Origin: Chamaecrista fasciculata
Taxonomy: Eukaryota > Streptophyta > Magnoliopsida > Fabales > Fabaceae
Assembly (NCBI GenBank): GCA_003254925.1
Contig: QANZ01034142.1
Span: forward strand, 22,071-86,070
DNA length: 64,000 nucleotides
Direction: 5' to 3'
Shown here in pieces: positions 24,484 to 36,400 of this stretch. The notes beneath the pieces are model-generated. The model was given only the letters and a program-made list of their open reading frames with translations, searched no databases and had not been told where the DNA came from. The position numbers and the translations under genes are program-made. Within the stretch, counting starts at the first letter, position 1, and the number at the start of each line of letters is the position of its first letter.

Positions 24484-27440
24484 TGAAAGAAAAGCATCAT
24501 CATCAGATCAAGTAAAATCTTCACCATTGTTTTGGTTTGTGAAAAAGTTTCTTTCAGTTCCTTCAGGTAACTGAAATCAGCCTATACAAAATCCCCAGTC
24601 TCAAAATCCAGATTACCTGATTCTCTGACATGTTTGAAAAAATCAGCATGTTTCCAGTAAGCAGAATGTTAAATAGGAGGCAAAAGAAAAACAAATGGCT
24701 AATTTCTGATACAAAATGACACACACATACATCACAGTCAATTATAGTTCACCCCATAAATCATACTTCAGAAAAAACAAAGAAAGTATTAAATGTCCAG
24801 TATCCACTCATGATAAACACTCCATAGTTCTTATGGGTCCTGCACAATTATTGCAAATTCAATAGCAGTCATCTAAACAAATGCATAATCTTCAAAATAA
24901 AGAACCACATCTCCAATTAAGTATTACCTTTCCTATAGACCGGCCTATCAGCCCAAAAAAACAATCCAAAACTTTTTTTTGGGGATATAGGGGGCTCGTA
25001 ACAAGAGAGGCCCAGAATTGGGAAAGAAAGTACTATCACAAATTGGGCCATAGGCTCACAAGTGTAGACACTGGAAAAGAAGAATTCAAAATTAGGGCCT
25101 ATTCAGTTTCTTGGGCATGGCAAAGACCAGAAGAATTATCCAGCACAATGATATATCCTGTATTGAAAATACTCAATGAGCTAATTGTTCATAGACCACC
25201 ACCCTCTCAAGACCCAAGATCTTTGACCTCCTACATATATAACTATGTAAATAAAATACTTAAAAAAAAACTATTTCACTAGTTTAAAAGCAATTTGAGA
25301 CCCAAAGGGTAGAATTTCCTAGAGCACACACATCAAAAATACAAATGGCCCAAGTTCACCCATCCATCATTGTTAAGAGTCACACTAGAAACTTCACAAA
25401 GTAATGAGAGATCCCCATTTATCAGCAACATATATTGATTTACGAAGACAACCTAAGAGGAACAAAAACAAAGATTATACAGTTCCAAACTAGTAAGCAT
25501 ATAAACCAAAACTTTCAAATGTGGACCCAATGCACTTCAAAACCTCAAAAGTTCATACTAACAAATGATATCTTATCACATACAATTTACTAATGAAGAA
25601 GCAACAGTTAAGAGGTTTACAAAGAGCGAGCAGTTTATGACCAGAGAGCCGATTGTAGGTCAAGCTACATCATGCATTTCTACTATAAGGAACCTAAATT
25701 TAAGATTATATGAACCAACAGTTGAAGCTTTTCAAAAGCCAGATGAATTCTTTATCACTACAAATATCACATAGATTGAGGATTTAATTGAAGCATCAGC
25801 TTCTGATTTACCATGTCTACACACAGATGACACGAAAATAAAATGAACAAGATGTGAATCAGATGCTACTCAAAATGTCTCCAAGTAACAAGAAGGAAAC
25901 AAACTAATATTTTTAGAAAACCAGTTTGGGAGAAGTCACAAAAATGACAAGTAGACAAATGAAACAAAAAGAAAGGTAGGATCTTTAGCTAAGGACAAGA
26001 AGAGCAAATGAAAAATGCGACTCAACACTTCACATCTTCCTGAACAATATCTGTTAATTCAGAATGAGATAGACGACAATTAAATGCAAACCAAAATGGC
26101 ATATATTCACTTTCTTTGAATCAAAACGGAAAACAGAGATCGAAGTAGCATGTATGTGTTACGATAACCTCAAACAGGTAACACGACTTTCAACAAAAGG
26201 GTTTAACACAAGTACAGCTCCTCATAATCAAAGATCCATAATTACCAAGACAGAACATCACAAAATCCAAAGCATTTGAAATAATAAGTTAAATTTCAAC
26301 CAAAAAACTTTAGAACTGCAGTTAGAATCAGAAGATAAGAAACCAAAAACTCACAAAAAAAGGTCATAAATTACTCTCAAATCGGAACTCAAGCTTCCCA
26401 ACACAAATCAAATTACAAATATCAAACATACCAAACAATAGAACGAAGAATGGAAATGTTATATTTGCATATTTGTGATGGTCAATTTGATATATTGGGA
26501 ACACACACTACACACTGGAGAAGTATGAATCTGGATCCTCAAGGGGGAGGGTAAGCCACTTTATATATTTGCATATTTGTTTTATATTTTATAACTAGCG
26601 GCTCCACAACAGGATGTTCATTTATTTTGGTCTAATATTATATATTGGGATTATAAATTACAAATGATGATACTGTTTTCCTTACTATTCTTTAATTTCA
26701 GAAAGTTCTTGAGCTCAATTTGGCCTTTATCTTTCAATTTTTAGTAATTTAATTTTCTACATATTCCAAGTTAGGAGATTAAAAAATCCTCATCAATCTA
26801 GAATCAAGTACTACATACACACGGTTGATAATAATTAACTTTTTGGCCCCAAAATAATATAATTAGTTAATTCTTGCTTGGTCAAAGAGCATTCTATCAA
26901 GCAGGACTGCTCGCTATATATACGCCACTCAAGGTTTATTTGAACTTGAAGACCATATCTTTTATTATACATGCAAGAATAGGAACTGGTATGAAGATGA
27001 TAAAGAAAAAACAAAAACAAGTTAATATACGTCTAATGAACAATATAAAATTATAAATATGTCAGTTTATACAGTTGTGACCACAGACGTTTCATTCACG
27101 AAAACATAACTAAATCTTAGCCATGGAAGATCAATTATGTGATTAACACAACATATACAGTTCTGTATGATAGGGATTAAATAGCGCCGAACGGGTGGTT
27201 AAGACATAGATCAGAAGAAGATAAAGTATGATAGGCTTGAAAACTTACCGAGGTTACAAAACGAAGATTGCAAGTATCATCGAAAGAACGCCGAATTGGT
27301 AGCACTCCGATGTCGATTATGAACGTTGGACACGAACAACACAACGCAACATTGAGAAACTCAAATCGGAATGCAGTGTGTGAAGTGAAGACAGGCAAAA
27401 GAAGATTGAGATAGGAGAGAGGTGAAATGGGTCAGGTCGA
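24484..27440 (-). other. TIC20 leader: probable long 5' UTR intron and first exon
   Basis: Between the acceptor at about 24484 and a donor-like site read on the minus strand at 27252 (aacctcg|gtaagttt) I see no coding frame. The simplest reading is an intron of about 2.8 kb in the 5' UTR, with a non-coding first exon at about 27253-27430. Purine-rich sequence at 24,500-26,450 has no repeats I recognise. Extra leader exons are possible. Confidence 0.45.
26956..27165 (+). repeat. Segment duplicated left of the second GH127 gene
   Basis: About 210 bases (from atatcttttattatacatgc to cacaacatatacagttctg) recur at 47256-48190, split there by a transposon. Shared blocks include gtttcattcacgaaaa and taaatcttagccatggaaga. 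The match ends abruptly on both sides. Confidence 0.85.
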
Positions 27441-27556
27441 GTCATCTAACACTGACTGTCAGTTCAAGTCTATGGACACTTTAGGCCCGTTTTCTTTTTT
27501 TTTTGGGCCGAATAGGCCCGTTTTCATTTTCTTTTTAAGTTAGGCTTGTTTTTATT

Positions 27557-27942
27557 AGGGTAAATTCTACTTTGGTACCCTGTTTTATAGACCAATTCCA
27601 CTTTGGTACTCTGTTCTTTCAAAAGTGACACTTTGGTACCCTGTTCTTTCAAAAATGTCATTTTGGTACCTTGTTCTTTCAGAAGTGACATTTTGGTACT
27701 TTGTTCTTTAGACCAAGTGACACTTTGGTACCCTAAAAAAGATAGAACATGGTAACAAAGAACAGGGTACCAAAGTGTCACTTGGTCCAAAGAACAGGGT
27801 ACCAAAATATCACTTTTGAAAGAACAGGGTACCAAAATGATATTTTTGAAAAAAACAGGGTACCAAAGTGTCATTTTTGAAAGAACAGGGTACCAAAGTG
27901 GAATTGGTCCATAGAACAGGGTACTAAAGTGGAATTTACCCT
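27557..27942. mobile_element. Fold-back element made of 'ggtaccctgttc' repeats
   Basis: The left half has five degenerate units of about 34-40 bases of the type tttggtaccctgttctttc; the right half is the same in inverted order. The outer ends agggtaaattctactttggt and its complement close the hairpin. The minus-strand frame over this region is a translation of these units (repeated WYPV) and not a gene. Confidence 0.85.
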
Positions 27943-27953
27943 TTTTATTATTT

Positions 27954-28571
27954 AGAGGTAAAGTACTATTTGGTCCCTCCTTTTTCACACTTTGAACTAT
28001 TTGGTCCCTGCATTTTTGAAATAGACTATTTGGTCCCTCCTTTTTCACACTTTGATACTATTTGGTCCCTGCATTTTTGAAATAGACTATTTGATCCCTC
28101 ATTAATCACAAATGTCAACTCGTTAGTCTCTCTAGCCTATATCCTTTACTAATAGTGATGACTTGGTCGTTAAATACTTACATGATACTGTTAGATGCCA
28201 TTTTGTCATCCTAATCACCAAAATAAACTGAACCGGGCCAAAATTAAAAATTGAGACAGGCCTATTTGCAGCTAAAAATGGAGTCACCAAAATATCTCCA
28301 TCACATTTTACTACAAATGGGTCTTGCTCAATTTTTAATTTTGGTCCGGTTCAGTTTATTTTGGTGACTAGGATGACAAAGTGGCATTTAACATTGTCAT
28401 GTAAGCATTTAACGGCCAAGTCATCACTGTTAGTAACAGATATAGGCTAGAGGGACTGACGAGTTGACATTTGTGATTAATGAGGGACCAAATAGTCTAT
28501 TTCAAAAATGCAGGGACCAAATAGTATCAAAGTGTGAAAAAGGAGGGACCAAATAGTCTATTTCAAAAATG
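27954..28571. mobile_element. Long fold-back element, right arm cut by the assembly gap
   Basis: The left arm from about 27957 (aaagtactatttggtccctcc) to 28255 and the right arm from about 28330 on are inverted copies, with a spacer near 28260-28330. Each arm contains two copies of tatttggtccctgcattttt. The right arm runs into Ns at 28572. Confidence 0.85.
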
Positions 28572-28993
28572 NNNNNNNNNNNNNNNNNNNNNNNNNNNNN
28601 NNNNNNNNNNNNNNNNNNNNNNNNNNNNNNNNNNNNNNNNNNNNNNNNNNNNNNNNNNNNNNNNNNNNNNNNNNNNNNNNNNNNNNNNNNNNNNNNNNNN
28701 NNNNNNNNNNNNNNNNNNNNNNNNNNNNNNNNNNNNNNNNNNNNNNNNNNNNNNNNNNNNNNNNNNNNNNNNNNNNNNNNNNNNNNNNNNNNNNNNNNNN
28801 NNNNNNNNNNNNNNNNNNNNNNNNNNNNNNNNNNNNNNNNNNNNNNNNNNNNNNNNNNNNNNNNNNNNNNNNNNNNNNNNNNNNNNNNNNNNNNNNNNNN
28901 NNNNNNNNNNNNNNNNNNNNNNNNNNNNNNNNNNNNNNNNNNNNNNNNNNNNNNNNNNNNNNNNNNNNNNNNNNNNNNNNNNNNNNNNNNNNN
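28572..28993. other. Assembly gap (N)
   Basis: 422 Ns between the right arm of a fold-back and the half of a hAT-like element. Frames read across it are meaningless. Confidence 1.
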
Positions 28994-29287
28994 TATATTA
29001 AAAATATACATAAAATATATATTTAATCTTAATTAAATCAACTTTTTTTAACAATTAAGTCAAATTAAATGTCTTCATTAATAAAAACATCATTAAATTG
29101 ATCCAAAATTAATTATTTTACCAATATATACAAGTTAAATTATATATAGAATGAATAAAAAAATTAAAAAAAATTTTTTTTGGCCCGGCCGGACCCGGTG
29201 ACCCGGCCCGGCCCGGCCCGGGTCTGTACCGGGCCGGGTCTCGGGCCGACCAGAAACCCGGCCCGGCCCGGCCCGTGTACACCCCTA
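28994..29287. mobile_element. hAT-like MITE, one end only (other end in gap)
   Basis: The AT-rich core and the GC-rich end built of gcccggcccg units match, in reverse, the complete element at 36233-36727. The terminus gtgtacacccctA is the complement of TAGGGGTGTACAC. The left end is lost in the gap, so no target duplication can be checked. Confidence 0.8.
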
Positions 29288-30437
29288 CATTCAACTCATT
29301 TTGGGGGGTAAAATCGTAATTTTAACACCCTTGAGCAAAGTTACATTAGTTCTAGCAAATTTTTTGTTGTGGACAGAGAATATAAGAATGACGGAATTGG
29401 GCCTTAATTCAACATTGAGTGAATTGTGAAAATTGAAAAATGAAAAAAAAATTGGCAAAGTTGGATTTGGATCCGACATAAAATGAATCAAATATAAAAA
29501 TTTTGAAATATAATTAATACTTAAAAAAAAAAGTAAGTCAGCACATCAATATTTGTCATTAATTAACAATATTAACCAAGTTAGGTTAGTCCAACATTAA
29601 GTCAAATATAAATTTTCGGGTAAATTACGTTTTGGTACCCTGTGGTTTAAACAATAACACTTTGGTACTCTATAATATTCTCCATTAACACTTTAGTACC
29701 ATTTGGAGCTATTTTATAATTTTAACCATGACAAATTTTTCAAAAATTACACATTGACCTCAAAAACTTTTCAGAAAATTACAAATAGGTCCCTGGATAC
29801 ATATTATGTAGGGACTAAAATAAAAACTTCAAAAAAAATTCTCTCTTTAAAAATTTCCACAATAAATTCTAAACTCTAAAATGCAAAGGCAATACAATAT
29901 ACAATAGCATTTGGCAATATCATTAATAGAGTATCAACACCCATACTCCAATTAACCGAACAAGTTAAGGAACAACGAGAAGAAGGAGAAACTCATGACA
30001 CGCAAGCCACAACTGAAATATCAAATATGTCCATTGGGGAAGAGACTTAGGATTTAGAAACAAGAGAAAAAGCATTGAGAATACTAGGTGAATTGAATAA
30101 CTGATTTCATTCTAGAATTGCTAGAAAACAAAGAACAAAAGGGAAAACTAGACAGCTTTTTGGTCAGGCATTTTATCGAACACCTTGTGAGCATAAAAAA
30201 TAACTAAGCAAAAATGGATTCCACCAAAATGGGTGTCATCCATATTACTAGAGCATCAAAAATCATAAAACACAGATTGAATAAGAAGCAAAGACAAGGA
30301 AGAAAATAACTAAGCATCACACAAAAACTTGGAATAACAAGGCAACTTTAAAGACATAATAAAATTAAAAGACTTAACAATTGGCTCAAGCCTTTGAATT
30401 CGTAACATAGCCAAAAATTCAAAAGGGTCCTTCTAGA
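29288..30437. other. 3' flank of the first GH127 gene
   Basis: From about 29330 the sequence matches the 3' flank of the second gene (50460 on), which marks this as part of the duplication unit. A partial MITE end with ttttggtaccctgtggttta lies at 29630-29830. No gene is seen. Confidence 0.6.
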
Positions 30438-33400
30438 TCAAGGATAAATATTTAGGTAGGAGGTGTAAGTCTCATCCCTAAAGGCTAATATGGGTTCCAT
30501 CAAATAGTTTCTATTGAACCCTTGTGCAATGAAGCTAATGGGATGGTACTGTTTCAAGCCTTTAGCCAAAGTGAAGCTTGCAGCTTGATCAAAGGTAGGA
30601 TCTTCAAGTGATGAATTATATTTACACATAAGTTTCACTTCTTGACCAACAACATAGTTCACACCACTATAGAAATAGCATCCCTTATTGCTCTCAGACT
30701 CAATGGATATTGTATCCTTCTTGCCATCTAAACCTTGCACCACACGAAACACAGATGTAGAATTACTCGTAGCATTGAATTCATTGCCTACAACGAAAGT
30801 ATTATTCGGGCCTTGGTGCATCACTCGCATTCCAGGAAGGTGCACCGGTTCGATCGACACAAGCTTATTGATGGCATCACGAATATTTGTGAAGGGAGAT
30901 TGGTCTAACATGATAATTTTGTAGGTTGCAAGGGTGGCATTTTGTGTGCCATCATAAGGAACATGTTCCATTGTGAAGAATTGCTTATCACCAAGCTTCA
31001 AATTGACCATTGCAAAACTTGAATTTCCAGAGCCTTGGGTGAATGTGAATAGGCTTTTGTTATTGTCGTATGGTACTGCCTTTATGTAGTCTTGAGGTTC
31101 CTTTTGTGGACCAACTTTAAGGTCCCATGAGTCGTCGATGGTATGGCTAACAAGAAGGTATGGACCATATAGGATTGCGCGAACTGCAGAGTACTCATTT
31201 CTATCATCTGTATTAGGTCATATATGTCATTAGTTACGTAGAATTTGTTGCTAATATTTTATTAAAATAAGAAAAATGTATATATAATGTATTATATTAA
31301 GTTAATAAACTTTGTAATAAGATCGTATTAATACCTTTAAGAGGCTCAGATCTGAGGGGGATGGACAAGCTGAAGGTCAAATTGTCGCCAGGGTTCCACT
31401 TTCTTGTCAATGATAAATATGACCCTACAAGAATACATTGACAGAATTAGATATTAATTAACATGAAATTTCAAAGAATTGATTTTCTTTGTGCTTCACT
31501 GTATTATATTACCCACCTCCTTCAGCTGACTGAGATAATGGCTCATTGTTAAGTAAAGCTGGCTGAGAATGATCTAGACGAGTCCATGTTGGTATCCGAA
31601 AGTTCAATGTAGAAGATGGGACATCACCCTTCAAAAATGAAGAAAAAGCAATTAGAAATCAAAAAACATTATAAAAAATTAAAGTTGTTAAAATGAATCA
31701 ACAAAAACTATATAACTTGACTATTAGTCAACCAATATATCTAACTTATAAGTTGATTCACTTAATTTATAACTCAAATAAGTACGGTTATTTTCTAGTT
31801 TTTACCCATTTTCAAGTGACTAATGAGTGAAAAATATGAAAAAGCAAACATATAAAAAAAAGTGATTGTAAAAACAACCATCCTCCCAACAGTCAAATAT
31901 TAATTTTTATCTTAAAATGTGTGTAAAAGTAGATCCAATTAGGGGGTGCACACAGTCGGGCCGAGTTTCAGCCAGACCCGAGACCTAGGTCAGGCCTGAC
32001 TGACTCGGGTCAACGAGAGCTAGATCCGAAACCCGACCCGAAGTAACTAGGCCTAACCAAATTTTATTCACCTCTAGATCCAATAGTTGAAAGAAAGCAA
32101 CCGACGCGCCCTCCTTATAACATTCTCTATATGGAAATAAAACAAAATTACCTTATTATTGGGAGCAAAAGTGAAGGTAACACGGAGGAAGGGGTCCCAT
32201 GAAGAATATGGAGTGACAGTCTGATCAATCAAAATATTGCCAGCTTTCCAATTGAAATTACTTGAGATATACTGAGCAATATAGAGATTAGGGTTTTGTG
32301 TTTGTTCTTCAAAATAGATGAAATCTCCCAATTTTGAGAAAGATTCAATGCCAGTGCCATAACAACACCAAAAGCTATCAAATTGAGTGCCCCATCCATG
32401 AGTACTTTTGGCCTTGGTAACACCACGTCCTTGTGGAAGAAAATAGATCATAATTCCAGGATCTGTTCCTCTTTGAATGCTTAATACTCCATTTGTAAAT
32501 GTTCTCTCATAATAATCTGCATAGCTTATATCTTTTGTCCATCTATATAGATTCCGAGATATCTACAAATTTCATTGTATGGTATCCACCAAAAACATAT
32601 ATATTAGTTAGTATGCATTTGATCATTTATATAAGGTAAGTAAAAGTACTAATTTTAGTTTAAGAAACAACACATTTAAAAAAAAAGGGCGGCCCAGTGC
32701 ACGAGGCTTCCACTAGGTGAGGTCTGGGGAAGGTCAAGATGTACGCAGCATTACCAGACAGCAACCTTACCGTTGCGCCAAGACTCACCCTCTTAATTAA
32801 AACAACACATTAATCGAAAATTCGAAATATATGACTCAATTCTTGAATTATTATAATCACTAATGATTTGGTCCATAGGTCATCTTCAGGGACTAAAAAA
32901 TAAAAATTTAGTACAAGTTCAATGAGCAGGAAAGAATAAAATAAGTGTAAATTCAGGAACCAAATCATTAATAATTGAAAGATTTTGAGGACTAAATTGT
33001 ATGTTTTGATTATTCTAGGACTGATTCATTGACTCGGTATAAATTCAACAACCAAATAGTAAGTTTTCTCATTTTAGTTCTTTATCTTTAGTCATAAAAG
33101 ATCAATAATCCGGCAACAAAAAATTGAGAAAACATATAACTAGTATTCACATTTGAACATTTTCATTTTTATAAATTAAATTTTCATCTTTCTAAACTAA
33201 ATATTATATAAAATTTAGATTTTTTTATAAAAATCAAGAGTAAAAAAAGAAAAAGTAGTGAAACATTTTTTGTTCTTCTAAATTATGTTTTTGATATAAG
33301 TAATTATATAATCAAAATTCACTAGGAAAAAAATGTTATTTAGGCATTTGAAATAAAAGTTTACTAAAATATTAAGACATAATAGATAATCTTATCAAGA

Positions 33401-36400
33401 AGTCATATAGTATAACCATTGAGAAGAAATTGAGTAATTATAATACATACCTTCAACATGTTATAAGATGTGCAGGATTCTTCATTGTCTGTGGCTAGAA
33501 CAGAGCCCATTCTATTTGGCAATCTCCTATAGACACAAATTTGAATTAAAATAAAAATAGCATAATTAAGAATCAAAAACTAAATGTTTAAAAGAATATT
33601 CAGGTAATTAATATGTATGATCGAAATATATAATTCATTAAAACAAATAAAAATTTCATTACCAATACTCTGCAATGGAAGTGCCTCCAGTTGCATAAGC
33701 ATGTGAGGTGTTAACAAGGTCCATAAAGTACGTGGATATATCCTAACATAAAAGAAAACAGGAAAAAAAATCATGTTAATAATGAATTTCTTCATTTATA
33801 TTTTTTAATTTGAGTCTATTTTGCGAAGCTAATTACCGAATACAGTGGGTCTCCCACGAATTCATATCGCTTTTGAGCTCCAATAACGATTGGAATATGG
33901 GTGTTTGTATGAAGATCAGATATATCACCAGACTTGCAAAACAATCAAATTCAGCATTAATCTTTCAAGAATTAATAAACAAAGTATAATGTTTTAATAT
34001 TTCAAGGACTAAATTGTGTTTTTCAATCTTTTAGGGACCAAATTATCAACTCGACAATTGTTTAAGGACCAAATTGTTAGTTTAGTCAGGTATATTTCTT
34101 AAAAAAATAATTATATAAATACCTCAGTAGCAAGTAAGCCCAAGAAGCAAGGCTTATCAAAAAGATGAGCCAAGGTTTGATACTTAGAATTTCCAGTGAG
34201 ATTGTAGATTGTGTAAAGCAAATCATTCATTCCTCCAAATTCCTCATTCAGTAATTCTAAGAATTTGGGCAAAGTGTTCTTTTGAATAAAATTTGTCACA
34301 CGATCGTAGAAATAATCAGCCATCCATGTCACCATTTTGAGAGCTTCAGGGTTCTCTCCATATGTATATTGATCCAATAGCCCAGCCATGACCTACACCA
34401 TAAAAAAAAATTTAATATCAATTACAATTATATATCTTTTACATTAATTAGGATTCATTTGGTTAAATTGCACTAAAACTCTCCAATTTTAAGTTAGGGG
34501 AAAATAATATTTGAGTTTCAAAATTTGAAAGACAGACTCCTAAGTTTTCATTTGCTCACTTATGATCCTTGAGTTTTAAAACTTGATTGAGAGACTCTTG
34601 AAGGCTTGAACTTCAACTTTGTTCACTTAGAATTTCAAAATAGTTTCTCATATTTTTGAAACCTCAGGGGTCTTAAATAAACAAAATTGAAAGTTTAAAA
34701 GAGTTTATTTGTCAAATTTTAAAACTGAAAGATCCTAAATGAGTGAAATTAAAAAACTTAGAAATGGAGTGTCTATCAAATTTTAAAATTTAAGAGTATT
34801 TTATGTCTCTAATATAAAATTCAAGGGACTTTAGTATAATTTATTCAATTGAAAAATAACAATTGAAGTTAGGGATGACAATCTCAACTCATTATCCACT
34901 AATCCAACTCAAATTTCAATAGGTCAATTTTAGACTCGCCCCATCTTGACCCATTATCTAAATGGGGTGGGTTGGGTTGGTTAATTAGTTTATAAATTAA
35001 ATATTATAAATATTTTAAAATTGGTTTATGGGTTGAGTTAGGTCGACCATTGATTTTATGGGTCATGACCCATTTAACAAATATAAATGGGTCATTAACC
35101 TATTTATGACCCACCCACTTGTGACCAAATCCAAAAACAACCAAGTTATCCATTTTGTCACCCCTAATTGAAGTATATGAAGAGTTTAATTTTGACGTAC
35201 CTTATGAATAGTGTAATAGGGAGCCCAAACAAATTTATTAGCCTCAAGACGATCAAAGAACTCAGTGGGGAATGCAGAGAGATAACCTGTGTTGATTTTC
35301 TTCTGACACTCAGAAAGTTTGCTAACTAATGCTAACATTTTTTCCCTTATTTGTTCATTATGGGTGCTGGCCCACATTTGAGCAGTTGCACTCAAATAAT
35401 GACCTGATGTTAAGAAACAAGAAACAAGACTTCATTAGTTCTTTTTTATATATAGAAATTTCGATTAAAAAATTCTAGTGTAACTTTTAATCTTTCTATC
35501 CTTCTAAATTATAATTTCCTATAGTGGAGTTTCTTAAAATATATATTTCAATCTTTTAAACATTAAATTGTTAACCAGATATTTTCTTTTGAAACATACT
35601 AACCAACAAAATGGCCTCGAAGCTCAATATTTGGAGCCTCCCAACCTCCGTAAGGTATTCCTATGGAGGGAAGACCAGAAGTATTTCTGAAACTCCAAAT
35701 CAATCTGTCCACATCAAACATCAACAGATATTGGAGATTTATGTTCATGGCACGTGCATGATCTGAATCTTCATGGAGTCTCACATTATGGAGAGACACT
35801 TCCTTAAGAAGACCTTGTGGGGGTGTGTAATCACCCAGCTTCTTCATGTTTCTATATGTAACTTCCCACTCAAACTCAATTTCAGCATCATTCACACGAT
35901 CATGATTCTTCAATACCTGAATAATAAAGTAAATTAACAATTCAATTCTTGAAAGATCACCAATTAATAATTCAATTTCTAAAAAATTGAAATATACAAT
36001 TCAAATTCTTGAAAATACACACATTGGAATATTAGATATCAGGGGTGGCAAAATTAACCAACCCAACTCAACCCATTTATAAGAATGTTAATATTTTATT
36101 ATTTTCCTCTTCAATTTTCAATTAAAAAAAAAAAGAATCATAATTTCATTTGCTTTTCTTCTCTTCCCATTCATATATAATTCTTAAGCCAATAAATAAT
36201 ACCAAAATCATAGAGAGAAAACAAGGAGACAGTAGGGGTATACACGGGCTGGGCCGGGCCGGGTTTCTGGTCGACCCGAGACCCGGCCCGGTACAGACCC
36301 GGGTCGGGCCGGGCCGGGTCACCGGGTCTGGCCGGGCCAAAAAATTATTTTTTTTTATTCATTCTATATATAATTTAACTTGTATATATTAGTAAAACAA

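Noticed and set aside
27524-28048. 174-codon minus-strand frame with repeated WYPV peptides
   Set aside because: It reads through an inverted array of 'ggtaccctgttc' units; the periodic peptide comes from the repeat.
28502-29036. Open frames across the N run
   Set aside because: They consist of unknown residues over an assembly gap.
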